This document shows positions 17,353 through 25,697 of a stretch of 64,000 bases of DNA, piece after piece (the first letter of the stretch is position 1; each line of letters starts with the position of its first letter). Origin of the DNA: Tropicimonas sp033101155 (GTDB lineage Bacteria > Pseudomonadota > Alphaproteobacteria > Rhodobacterales > Rhodobacteraceae); contig NZ_JAWMPX010000001.1 in NCBI RefSeq assembly GCF_033101155.1, positions 1 to 64,000 on the forward strand. Reading direction: 5' to 3'. Both the position numbers and the translations under genes were made by a program. Below the pieces are notes generated by a model. The model did no database searches, was not told where the DNA came from, and saw nothing but the letters and a program-made list of their open reading frames with translations.

Positions 17353-18099
17353 TTACCCGTCCTTGACTGTCCGCGCCAGTGCAACGACCCGCACGTCACT
17401 TGCACCCGCAGCATAGCTGGCCTCGGCACAGGCCGCGAGCGTGGCGCCAGTGGTCAGCACGTCATCGACCAGCAAGACAGGCCGTCCCTCGATCAGTGCC
17501 CGGCGGCGCGGATGCACGGCGATGGAATCTACCATGTTGGCGAAACGCGCATCGCGGCCCTTGCCCTCCTGGGTGCCGGTATTGCGGGTGCGCAGCAGCA
17601 GGTCCGGGCAATGCTCCAGCGCGAGGTAGCGCGCCATCTCGGCGCTGAGCAACGCGGCTTGATTGTAGCGGCGCTGGAAGAGGCGGCGCCAATGGAGTGG
17701 CGTCGGGGCCACGATCTGATCCGGCAGGGCGATATCCTGCGCCGCGATCCCCATCCATGTGCCGGCCGCACGGGCGATATCGGTGCGGTCACCGCGCTTG
17801 AAGGCGAGAACGAGCCGGCGGGTATTGTCGCGATAGGCAAGTGCGGCGCGGCCTCGGCTCCAGGGACGGGCAATGCGCAGGCAGTCGTCACACTGCACGA
17901 TCTCGGTCGGGTCGTCCCCGGGTAAAGGCACGCCGCAGAGATCGCAGACCAGCCCGGTGATGAAGGGCGTCCGCCCCCAGCACTCCGGACAAAGACCGTC
18001 ATCTGTCCCCACGATTGCATTGCAGCTCAGGCAATGGGGAGGGTAGACAATGCGCAGCACAGCCTCGACCCCGGACCGCAGAACGGCATTTCCCATCAT
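17353..18099 (-). CDS. ComF-family phosphoribosyltransferase-like protein
   Basis: 248 residues. The N-terminal part has two zinc-ribbon pairs (CLSC...CPEC and CDLC...CDDC), followed by the conserved PTPLHWRRLFQRRYNQ motif near residue 140 and the PRPP-binding loop VLLVDDVLTTGATL near 215. ComF proteins take part in DNA uptake in competent bacteria, but in most proteobacteria the role is unclear. The start is one of two adjacent ATG codons at 18099/18096. The first of these overlaps, on the opposite strand, the ATG of the divergent gene at 18098. First gene of the five-gene minus operon. Confidence 0.9.
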   Translation of the reverse strand: MMGNAVLRSGVEAVLRIVYPPHCLSCNAIVGTDDGLCPECWGRTPFITGLVCDLCGVPLPGDDPTEIVQCDDCLRIARPWSRGRAALAYRDNTRRLVLAFKRGDRTDIARAAGTWMGIAAQDIALPDQIVAPTPLHWRRLFQRRYNQAALLSAEMARYLALEHCPDLLLRTRNTGTQEGKGRDARFANMVDSIAVHPRRRALIEGRPVLLVDDVLTTGATLAACAEASYAAGASDVRVVALARTVKDG

Positions 18100-18958
18100 G
18101 AGCACACCCCGATTGACCGACCGCGCCGCCCTCACCCGCGCCCGCGCCCGAGCGCGGAAGGCGCCCGGCGGCATGGCGGACTTCCTCCACCGCACAATGG
18201 CGGATGATCTGGAGGAAAGACTGATGATGGTTAACAGGACGTTTACGGACCCGGTCGTGGTCTCCGGTTTTCCCGAGCTCTGGGGCGAATTGATGCCCTC
18301 TGCGCGGCAGGTCGCCGATGCCGAGATGTTGGATCTGGAAACCGGGAGCTGCGACCTGCTGGTGCATGCGATGGCGCTGCATTGGGCGGATGATCCGGTC
18401 GGGCAGCTCGCACAGGCGCGCCACGCGCTGCGTCCGGACGGGTTGTTCATCGGCTTCAGCTTCGGCGGCGAGACCCTGACCGAACTGCGCCATGCGCTGG
18501 CCGTGGCGGAGACGGAGGTGATGGGCGGGCTGTCACCGCGCGTCGCGCCGATGGGAGAAATCCGGGATATGGGCTCGCTGATGCAGCGGGCCGGCTTTGC
18601 GTTGCCTGTCGCCGACAGCCTGCCGCTCACGGCAAGCTACGAGACCATGTTCCACCTGATGCGGGACCTGCGGGCGATGGGCGAAGGCAACGTGCTGGCC
18701 ACGCGGCACCGGGCCCTTGCACCGCGACAGCTCTTCTTGCGGGCTGCGGAGGAATATGCCCGGGCGCATGGCGACGCGGATGGCCGGGTTGGCGCAACCT
18801 TCGAGATCCTCGTGCTGACCGGCTGGGCGCCGGATGCCTCGCAACCGAAGCCGCTTCAACCCGGATCCGCGACGACCCGCCTTGCCGATGCGCTCGGATC
18901 TGAGGAATTCGGCTTGAACGATCCCGCACAACCGGGCGGAATGCCGAAGAAGGATTGA
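18098..18958 (+). CDS. NDUFAF5/BioC-like methyltransferase-fold protein
   Basis: 286 residues. The C-terminal two thirds follow the class I methyltransferase fold, with DLLVHAMALHWADDP and ARHALRPDGLFIGFSFGG as later motifs, as in BioC and the mitochondrial complex I assembly factor NDUFAF5. The N-terminus (RARARARK ... FLHRTMADDLEERL) also fits NDUFAF5. The glycine-rich SAM motif I is not intact: where GxGxG is expected there is VVVSGFPELW. Human NDUFAF5 acts as an arginine hydroxylase on a complex I subunit, so methyl transfer should not be assumed. Start at 18098 is inferred; the frame continues 16 codons upstream. Confidence 0.75.
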   Translation: MSTPRLTDRAALTRARARARKAPGGMADFLHRTMADDLEERLMMVNRTFTDPVVVSGFPELWGELMPSARQVADAEMLDLETGSCDLLVHAMALHWADDPVGQLAQARHALRPDGLFIGFSFGGETLTELRHALAVAETEVMGGLSPRVAPMGEIRDMGSLMQRAGFALPVADSLPLTASYETMFHLMRDLRAMGEGNVLATRHRALAPRQLFLRAAEEYARAHGDADGRVGATFEILVLTGWAPDASQPKPLQPGSATTRLADALGSEEFGLNDPAQPGGMPKKD

Positions 18959-19013
18959 CTCGATAGGCCGGGATCTTATCTCGCCAGAGACCAGCAGAAA
19001 GCAGGACAGCCAG

Positions 19014-20048
19014 ATGATCATGACGAAACCCGCCGACCACCCGAAATTCCCGGAGGAGAAGATCGGCGTCCTGCTGGCCAATCTCGGCACACCGGACGGC
19101 ACCGATTACTGGTCGATGCGACGCTATCTCGGCGAATTTCTCTCCGACAAGCGGGTGATCGACTATCCAAGCTGGAAATGGCAGCCGCTCTTGCAGCTCA
19201 TCATCCTGTCCAAGCGGCCTTTCAGCTCGGGCGAGGCCTATCGCTCGATCTGGAACGAGGAGTTGGACGAGAGTCCGCTGATGACCATCAGCCGGGCGCA
19301 AAAGGAAGGGATCGCGGCGGATATGGCCGAACGGTTCGGCGACAAGGTCGTGGTCGATCTCTGTATGCGCTATGGCAACCCCTCGACGAAGGAGCGGGTC
19401 AAGGCGCTGATCGAACAGGGCTGTCGCAAGATCCTCTTCTTCCCGCTTTACCCGCACTATGCCGGTGCCACGTCGGCCACGGCCAATGACCAGTTCTTCC
19501 GAGTGTTGATGGAAGAGAAATGGCAGCCAACCGTGCGGATCGTGCCGCCGTATTTCGATGAGCCTGCTTATATCGACGCGTTGGCCCAGTCCGTGGAACG
19601 TGGCTTCGGCGCGATGGAAGACGCACCCGACATGCTGGTCTGCTCCTATCACGGGCTGCCCAAGCGCTATCACATGGAAGGCGATCCCTATCATTGCCAC
19701 TGCCAGAAGACGACGCGGCTATTGCAAGAGAAGCTGGGAATGGATCCGGAGAAGATTACCACGACCTTCCAGAGCCAGTTCGGACCGGAGGACTGGCTGC
19801 GGCCTTACACGGTCGAACACGTGGCAAAACTGGCGCGGGACGGCAAGAAGCGGATCGCAGTGATCGCGCCGGCCTTCTCCGCCGATTGCATCGAAACGCT
19901 GGAAGAGATCAACGAGGAGATCAAGGAGAGCTTCGAGGAGGCCGGGGGCGAGAGCTTCACCTATATCCCCTGTCTCAACGATGATCCGGCGCATATCTCG
20001 GCGTTGAGCGGAGTGATCGCGGAGAACCTCAAGGGCTGGATCGGCTGA
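19014..20048 (+). CDS. hemH: Ferrochelatase
   Basis: 344 residues; inserts ferrous iron into protoporphyrin IX in the last step of haem synthesis. VLLANLGTPD near residue 20, MRYGNPS near 121, FFPLYPHYAGATS near 143, the catalytic His in CSYHGLPKRY near 208 and the Glu-rich APAFSADCIETLEEI near 285 are all present. The Cys-rich HCHCQK near 225 may take part in metal or cluster binding, as in other alphaproteobacterial and eukaryotic enzymes, though only part of a 2Fe-2S set is seen. Transcribed alone; a clear terminator follows. Confidence 0.97.
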   Translation: MIMTKPADHPKFPEEKIGVLLANLGTPDGTDYWSMRRYLGEFLSDKRVIDYPSWKWQPLLQLIILSKRPFSSGEAYRSIWNEELDESPLMTISRAQKEGIAADMAERFGDKVVVDLCMRYGNPSTKERVKALIEQGCRKILFFPLYPHYAGATSATANDQFFRVLMEEKWQPTVRIVPPYFDEPAYIDALAQSVERGFGAMEDAPDMLVCSYHGLPKRYHMEGDPYHCHCQKTTRLLQEKLGMDPEKITTTFQSQFGPEDWLRPYTVEHVAKLARDGKKRIAVIAPAFSADCIETLEEINEEIKESFEEAGGESFTYIPCLNDDPAHISALSGVIAENLKGWIG

Positions 20049-20104
20049 ACAAGGCGCCTTTGGAGCTGGTACCAGTCCAGCGGCGCCCCTGCCAGAACGA
20101 AATC

Positions 20105-20134
20105 GGCCCGCCCCAATCGGGGGCGGGCCTTTGC
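20105..20134 (+). terminator. Intrinsic terminator after hemH
   Basis: A perfect 10-bp GC stem (GGCCCGCCCC/GGGGCGGGCC, 20105-20114 with 20120-20129) with a 5-nt loop, then TTT. It lies about 55 bases past the hemH stop. It would also serve the convergent gene ending at 20160. Confidence 0.75.
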
Positions 20135-20159
20135 ATGAAGTCTTTCAGATGAATGGGGA

Positions 20160-20606
20160 TCAGCTGTCGCGACCGTTGTCCGACGACTGAACGGACTTCA
20201 GCTTCACCAATTCAGCCAGCGAGTAGTCGGACGCATCGACCCCAAGGGAGGCGGCAAGTTGGGCCCGCCCGGCGGAAACCCCGCTCTTGGTCGATGCGGT
20301 GAAGCTGTCGGACCCGGTTTCCTTACGGAGCTGGTTGGCGGCGGCCTGCTCGTGATCCTGCTCGGCGCTGCGCAGGGCGATCTCGCGGACCGTGTCCGCA
20401 TCGACGGTGTCGAAGCCGCCGGGGTTGGCGCGGATCGCATTGGCAGCGGCCTGGTTGCCGTCCTGCAGAGCGCGATCAAGGGCGATGAGTTCGGCTGTGC
20501 TGTACACACCGGGCTCTACATCGAGTTGGTTGGCGAGTTGGTCGGACGCGAAAGCAGGGGCAGCCAGAGCAAAGACGAGTGCGGTGGTCAGGGCAATGCG
20601 GTTCAT
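20160..20606 (-). CDS. Small exported protein with internal repeat, unknown function
   Basis: 148 residues. The start MNRIALTT at 20606 follows AAAGGACC and opens a signal peptide (cleavage probably after AFAS, residue 21). The mature part has two related segments, QLANQLDVEPGVYSTAEL and QLAASLGVDASDYSLAEL, each ending in (I/V)xLxxxxxQ, so it looks like an internal duplication of about 30 residues separated by an acidic helical spacer. I do not recognise a named family. No cysteines, so it is neither disulfide-bonded nor a lipoprotein. Confidence 0.75.
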   Translation of the reverse strand: MNRIALTTALVFALAAPAFASDQLANQLDVEPGVYSTAELIALDRALQDGNQAAANAIRANPGGFDTVDADTVREIALRSAEQDHEQAAANQLRKETGSDSFTASTKSGVSAGRAQLAASLGVDASDYSLAELVKLKSVQSSDNGRDS

Positions 20607-20930
20607 GGGGATGGTCCTTTCGAAGCGTTTGGTCAGTGATGCGGTTTTGGTGGCGGCGCTGTTTGCGCCTTCGATGATTATGAGATGGGTCTGCGGTTCC
20701 CGAACGAAAACCGGCGTGGATATCGGGCTCATGTGCGGCCACGCACATCACAGATGGCGGAGCAGGGCTTGGCAAAATCCGCTCTTCGCACGGGTGCTCT
20801 TCAGCTTCTTCTAACGATTATCTGAGAAATTGCCCCAGCCAGGCTTAGGTCTCGCATCAACGCAAAGGCCCCAATTCGGCCCAATGCCCGATGTCGTCCG
20901 TTCATTCGAACGCAGGCTCAGGAGAAAGAC
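20607..20930. other. Intergenic region, 324 bases, divergent
   Basis: Separates the exported-protein gene (minus) from the SnoaL-like gene (plus). It must hold both promoters. I see no convincing -35/-10 pair, palindrome or small gene. Confidence 0.4.
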
Positions 20931-21359
20931 ATGTCATTGAAGAATGAGCTGCAGTTCATGCTCGACACCTATGCCGAGGATTACCGCGCCCGCGATCTGG
21001 AGGCGTGCCTCGCGTTCTTCGACGAGAATTGCCGGTTCATCACACCGCGCGGTGTGCTGGACGGGAAGTCGCAAGTTGAGAAGCTTCACCAGTTCTGGGT
21101 CTCGGAACACCGTGTCGAACGTGAGATGCAGGTCCAGCAGATCGAGAGGATGGGCGACCATGTCTACGCCATCTGGCGTTTCCGGGACCTGATCGTCGAT
21201 CCTGCCTCGCAGGAAAGCACGGTTCAGAAGGGGACGGCCCTGGGTGTCATTCGGCTCGATCCTGATGACGGCTGGTTGATTGTTGCCTGCAGCAGCAATG
21301 CGGATATGGACGCGTTTCGCTACCCGACTGACCTCAAGCAACCAAAATCCGCCGCTTGA
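20931..21359 (+). CDS. SnoaL-like/NTF2-fold protein
   Basis: 142 residues. The pattern DTYAEDYRARDLEACLAFFDENCRFITP, a middle GDHVYAIWRFRDL and a late DDGWLIVACSSN matches the SnoaL/ketosteroid-isomerase fold, a cone-shaped pocket used by many small enzymes. No catalytic residue set that would name the reaction can be assigned. AGGAGAAAGAC precedes the ATG. It stands alone between a small exported protein gene and the haem operon, so its neighbours do not suggest a substrate. Confidence 0.75.
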   Translation: MSLKNELQFMLDTYAEDYRARDLEACLAFFDENCRFITPRGVLDGKSQVEKLHQFWVSEHRVEREMQVQQIERMGDHVYAIWRFRDLIVDPASQESTVQKGTALGVIRLDPDDGWLIVACSSNADMDAFRYPTDLKQPKSAA

Positions 21360-21648
21360 CGCCACTCGCGACGCAACGGCCAGCTGCCGCCCCGTTCGCG
21401 CGGCATCGGGAGCTGGTATCTGACAGCGTGCTCTCTCGCCAAAACGACCACACCCGGTGAACGGGTCCGGACCGCTGCAAAGCGCGATTACATGTCGTCC
21501 AGAAGCGGATATTGGTTGGTGAAAGGCCGTCCAAATACCACTGGTTCTGCGCTTTTCTGCCTCTTCGGGCGAGCTGATCGCATCTCCGAGAAAGACGCCT
21601 GAGAGAGAAGTCCCATCCCGGGCCCCGATCGAAGCCCGGAGCAAATGA
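21360..21648. other. Intergenic region without a convincing gene
   Basis: Lies between the SnoaL-like gene and the converging hemY terminator. Short open frames here lack a ribosome binding site and codon pattern. Nothing else is seen. Confidence 0.4.
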
Positions 21649-21684
21649 AAAACCCTCCGCGAGGCTGGCATCGCGGAGGGTTTC
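21649..21684 (-). terminator. Intrinsic terminator of the hemD-mic60-hemY operon
   Basis: A stem of about 12 bp (AACCCTCCGCGA/TCGCGGAGGGTT) with a loop of about 9 bases. On the minus strand it is followed by TTTTTCATTT. It lies 22 bases beyond the hemY stop. Confidence 0.8.
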
Positions 21685-21706
21685 AGATTGGGACGCGGCG
21701 GAGCGA

Positions 21707-23212
21707 CTAGGGCTTCGGCTCGACCGGCGTGGCGTCGACGATCTCGGCTTCGTTTTCGTCACCCTCGACCGCCGCGCTCGCTTCCTCCGCTGTCGGTGCA
21801 GGCTCTTCCGCCTCGACCGTTTCGGCCTCCGGCGTCTGCCCGACGATGAGCGGCAGCATCTCGGCCCCGGTCGGCATCGAGAGCTCGGATTTCGGCAGTT
21901 CCTTCCAGCTCAGCGTGTCGAAACCACCGCAATTGGAGCAGACCGGCGCCCAGGTCGCCTCTGTATTGTGGCAATTATCGCAAACCCATTGCGGGCCACG
22001 CGGTGCCGTGACGGCCTTGGCCAGCCAGCCGCGCACAACCGCTTCAGCGGCTCCCGAGCCTCGTTCCACTGCCGCCATGATCGACAGCGACCGCGCAGTC
22101 GGATCCGTGCTGGCCAGGTCGCCGATGGCGCGGCGGGCCGCAGGGAAATCCTCGGCTGCGATGTTCAACTCAGCCAGGAGCATCTTTGTCTCCGGATGGT
22201 CGGGCTGGGTCTTGGTCAGCTCGGCAAACCGCTTGAGCCGCGCCTTCGGGTCCTCGTCCGGAACGATTTCGGCAAAGGCGACGGCCAGTTCCGGATGCGG
22301 TTGCGATTCCCAGGTCTTGCGAAGCACCCGCGTCGCCAGACGCGGCTTCTCCTTCTGGATATAGCCCCGCGCCGCCATGATGGAGGCCGGCACCAGATCC
22401 GGCGACAGCTTGTTGGCCTCGATCGCCGCCTCCCGTGCCTCGATCGACTTGCCGGCGTCCAACACATCCTTGGCCTCAGACAGTGCCAACACGGCGTCGC
22501 GCCGGCGATGCACGTCGCGCGGCATGGTGCCCGTGCGCAGCTTGGTGCCCAGGGTCTTCCGCGCGCCGGTCCAGTCGTGATGCTCGGCCTGCAGCTTGAG
22601 CAGCGTGTCTTGCACTTCCTCATGCTTCGGCTTGAGCGCATAGGCCTTCTCGGCCAGCTTCAGCGCCGTGTCGGTATCACCCTCGGAGAGCTTCTGCTTC
22701 ATGATACCGCGAATGCCGACAAACCGCGTCTGGTCGTCCTTGAGCAGCTTCTTGTAGGATTCCTCGGCCACTTTTCGGTCGCCGATCATCTCGGCGGCTT
22801 GCGCCGTGATCACATTGGTAACTTGCGGCGCGTCCAGCAGCTTCTCGGCCTTCGCCGCTTTCGTCATGGCCTGACGGCCCTCGCCAGCAGCCAGTGCCAT
22901 CATGGCATCAACCATCGCACGGTTGCCGCGACGCTCGCGGTTGCGGTCGAAATAGCGCGACAGCGCGGTTTCATCGCCCAGCAGGAACCGCAGGAAGGCG
23001 ATGGCCAGGCTGACCAGCTTGAAGGCGATATAGAGCGCGGCAAGCAGTGCAAGGACGACGAGCACCGCTTGCAGCGGACCGAGCTCGACCTCCTTGAAGC
23101 CGGAAATGGAGACGACCACCGAGGGACCGTTTTCCATCACATAACCAGCGCCCACGGCCAAGGCCGCGACCGCCGCAACAATCAACAGGATCTTGATGAG
23201 AGACCAAAGCAT
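21707..23212 (-). CDS. HemY-like TPR membrane protein with C-terminal zinc ribbon
   Basis: 501 residues. Two N-terminal membrane helices (about 5-26 and 45-75), then a HemY N-terminal domain and a long tetratricopeptide-type helical region (about 95-400), in the way of the HemY proteins that sit in haem operons; this HemY is not protoporphyrinogen oxidase. Near residue 412 a CDNC ... CSNC pair forms a rubredoxin-like zinc ribbon, similar in place to that of LapB. The tail is acidic and alanine/proline-rich and probably disordered. The start follows the mic60 stop by 11 bases. Exact function is unknown; a scaffold at the membrane is likely. Confidence 0.88.
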   Translation of the reverse strand: MLWSLIKILLIVAAVAALAVGAGYVMENGPSVVVSISGFKEVELGPLQAVLVVLALLAALYIAFKLVSLAIAFLRFLLGDETALSRYFDRNRERRGNRAMVDAMMALAAGEGRQAMTKAAKAEKLLDAPQVTNVITAQAAEMIGDRKVAEESYKKLLKDDQTRFVGIRGIMKQKLSEGDTDTALKLAEKAYALKPKHEEVQDTLLKLQAEHHDWTGARKTLGTKLRTGTMPRDVHRRRDAVLALSEAKDVLDAGKSIEAREAAIEANKLSPDLVPASIMAARGYIQKEKPRLATRVLRKTWESQPHPELAVAFAEIVPDEDPKARLKRFAELTKTQPDHPETKMLLAELNIAAEDFPAARRAIGDLASTDPTARSLSIMAAVERGSGAAEAVVRGWLAKAVTAPRGPQWVCDNCHNTEATWAPVCSNCGGFDTLSWKELPKSELSMPTGAEMLPLIVGQTPEAETVEAEEPAPTAEEASAAVEGDENEAEIVDATPVEPKP

Positions 23213-23223
23213 GATGGGCGTCC

Positions 23224-24840
23224 TCAGTTGGTGGCCAGGCTGGCGGCAAGTTCATCGGCGGCGGCAAGCGCCTCGGCCCGCGCAGTGGCGGTCGCCACCC
23301 ACTCGGCCATGATTTCCTGTCCGCCCTCGGGAAGGGCAGACAATTCGGCGATTGCATCCGTGATGCGCGTTTCCGCAAGGGCAGCCTCGGCGCGGCTCAG
23401 CACGGCATCGGGGTCATCCCCTTCGGAGGGCGCAAGCGACCGCACCCCGAGCTGGTTCTGTATCCAGGTCGAGGCCCGATCGCCCGGAGACCCGTCGGAA
23501 ACCTCGGTCCGCGAAACGTTCAAGGCCTCTCGCGCCACCAAAGTGAAGGCTTCGCGCAGTTCGGGCAGAGTGGCGACGCCATCCCCGGCCGCACCTTGCA
23601 GGGCGGGCGGAATGTCGATCCCGTCCAGCGCTGTCAACAATTCGGCATAGCCAGATCCGTTTTCCAGAGCCAACTGAATATCGACCATCGCCTGCGCGCG
23701 CGCCGCTCGGAGCGCTTTCTCGGCGGCGAGGGCGGCCTCGGCAGCGGCCTTTTCTTCGGCGGCCTTCGCGGCGGCTTCCGCATCGGCAACCGCCGTATCA
23801 GAGGCTGCGATCGCCTCGCTTACGGCTGTCTGCGCGGCGGACGTGGCGTCTTTGACCAGTGTTTGAGCTTCCGCCATCTGGGCGGTGACGCTTTCGCGCA
23901 GGTCCGCCATTTCGCGCCCATACGCCTCGACCGCGGCAATCGCGGCCGGGTCGGCTGTTTGATCCAGCGGGCGTTTCTCGAGGTCGCCAAGCCGATCAGC
24001 GACAGAAGCGACAGAAGACGCAACGTCATCCACCGAAGCGGCGGTCGCAGCCGCACCCAGGAGCGTTTTCAGTTCGGACAGCCCGCTTTCCGATTCGGCC
24101 TTGAGGTCTGAAAGGGCATCGGCCGTCACGGTTTCGGCAAGCTGTCCTCTCACGGCTGCGAGTTCGGCTTCGAGCGCAGTGATGGTTTCGGCCTGGCCAT
24201 CAATCGCCTCCTCGATCTGCGGATTGGAGGGCAGGTATTTCGGTGGGATCACGTAGGGCGCTGCGAATACGAGCCCGATTGCCGCGATGGCGCCTCCAAG
24301 GAAGCCGGGGACAACCGCGCCCTTGCGTTCGACAACCACGGTTTCCTTCTCGATGACATGAGGTTCGGTCGGCTCTGAAACCGGGGCTTCAGTGACCGTC
24401 TCTGCCGACGCCGGGCTCTCGGCGGGCTCGGCCTCCGGCTCTTCCGTTTCTTCCGTTTCTTCCGAAATCGCGTCGTCAGAGGACTCGGACGCCTCTATTT
24501 CCGTGCTTTCGACGCCATCCAGCGCTTCGAGGTCAGGAATATCTTCGTCGCTTTCGGGTTCGGCAAAGGGATCCAAATCGGCACTGTCCGGGTCCGAACC
24601 GTCGAACGGATCATCCGCACCCTCCTCAGAGGGCACCTCCGCATCGGTCGTCTCTTCCGCTGGAACCTCGTCCAGGATCTCGGCATCCTCGATGCCATCC
24701 TCCGAGACAGTCTCTTCCTGCACGGAAGTGGTGTCCTCTTCACCCGTTTCGACATCGGCCTTCTGCGGTTCCTCGACGATGTCGTCCTCGGACCGTTCGG
24801 TTGCCTCGGATGCCGTATCGGACTTTTTAGTATCGGCCAC
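23224..24840 (-). CDS. Bacterial mitofilin, Mic60 homologue
   Basis: 538 residues. A long acidic, disordered Ser/Glu/Thr/Ala-rich N-terminus (1-165), one membrane helix (about 185-207, VPGFLGGAIAAIGLVFAAP-like), a coiled coil of alanine-rich helices (about 220-410) and a C-terminal mitofilin signature region (about 430-538, ATLPELREAF ... TWIQNQLG). In alphaproteobacteria Mic60 bends membranes and supports intracytoplasmic membranes. It typically sits next to hemY and hemD, as here. The start GTG at 24840 is chosen for the GGGGGG stretch 8 bases upstream; an ATG 27 codons earlier would overlap hemD. Confidence 0.88.
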   Translation of the reverse strand: MADTKKSDTASEATERSEDDIVEEPQKADVETGEEDTTSVQEETVSEDGIEDAEILDEVPAEETTDAEVPSEEGADDPFDGSDPDSADLDPFAEPESDEDIPDLEALDGVESTEIEASESSDDAISEETEETEEPEAEPAESPASAETVTEAPVSEPTEPHVIEKETVVVERKGAVVPGFLGGAIAAIGLVFAAPYVIPPKYLPSNPQIEEAIDGQAETITALEAELAAVRGQLAETVTADALSDLKAESESGLSELKTLLGAAATAASVDDVASSVASVADRLGDLEKRPLDQTADPAAIAAVEAYGREMADLRESVTAQMAEAQTLVKDATSAAQTAVSEAIAASDTAVADAEAAAKAAEEKAAAEAALAAEKALRAARAQAMVDIQLALENGSGYAELLTALDGIDIPPALQGAAGDGVATLPELREAFTLVAREALNVSRTEVSDGSPGDRASTWIQNQLGVRSLAPSEGDDPDAVLSRAEAALAETRITDAIAELSALPEGGQEIMAEWVATATARAEALAAADELAASLATN

Positions 24841-24917
24841 TGAATATACCCCCCGAATCTCGGCATGCTTTGCCTGACGGTTATCCGGGCCGAACTTAGC
24901 TTGGCGCAGGGATCGCC

Positions 24918-25640
24918 TCAAGCGGAGGTATCTGCGTCAAACAGCCTGACCATTGTCTGGAGGATTCCCTCTGCGTCCGGGGACGGCGCGGTCAGGCAAA
25001 TCTCGCCGTCGCGCGCGGACCAGGCCGCCCGGGTCGCTTCACTGATGCAGATCGCGTGAACAACCGCCCGACGTTCCCCCGCTTCCTGCGCCAACAAACG
25101 CGCGGATCGCGGGGAAAACAACGGCGCGACAATGGTTTCGTCGCTTTGGAGCAGACGAGAAGCCGGACCGGAGAGCGGCCGGGCCGCCTGATCGTAAACC
25201 TCGACAACGCGCGCGTCATGACCCGCCGCGCACAACCGTCCGACGATATCTCCGCGCCGATGCCGTCCCGCGACATGGACAAGCGCCCCGGCAGGATGAC
25301 TGGACAGCAACCGATTCACCAAATTCTCCGCGTCTTTTTCTACTCCAGCTACTAGAAATCCTGCGTCTTGCGCACGCAAAGCTGTTCGGGCGCCGACACA
25401 CCAGACGGGGTGATCGGGTACGAAATCCCGTTCAGCGAGCACCGCCACGCCATTCTCCGAAGTGAAGATCGGAATATCGTTCGATCCGGGCGGGTCCTCG
25501 AAGGGAAGCGGAACGATCTTCATCAAGGGCGAAACGACCACATGGGCAAACCGGCCCAGCCGCGCCTCGCATTCGGATTGAAACCGTAGCGCTGCTCTTT
25601 CCGGCCGCGTCAGGAGCAAGGACGTCGCGCGCAGGTTCAC
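24918..25640 (-). CDS. hemD: Uroporphyrinogen-III synthase
   Basis: 240 residues. The family is poorly conserved, but the pattern LLLTRPERAALRF at the start, FTSENGVAVLAER near residue 60, VGARTALRAQDAGF near 85, GRHRRGDIVGRL near 125 and a final ICISEATRAAW match HemD, which closes and inverts ring D of the linear tetrapyrrole. Operon with mic60 and hemY supports the call. hemC is not next to it in this window. Divergent from tsaD with 57 bases between starts. Confidence 0.9.
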   Translation of the reverse strand: MNLRATSLLLTRPERAALRFQSECEARLGRFAHVVVSPLMKIVPLPFEDPPGSNDIPIFTSENGVAVLAERDFVPDHPVWCVGARTALRAQDAGFLVAGVEKDAENLVNRLLSSHPAGALVHVAGRHRRGDIVGRLCAAGHDARVVEVYDQAARPLSGPASRLLQSDETIVAPLFSPRSARLLAQEAGERRAVVHAICISEATRAAWSARDGEICLTAPSPDAEGILQTMVRLFDADTSA

Positions 25641-25697
25641 TTCAGCAGGTTTCCGAACTATCTGGGTTGCGTAGTCCTAACCTCCGGTCCCCTCCCA

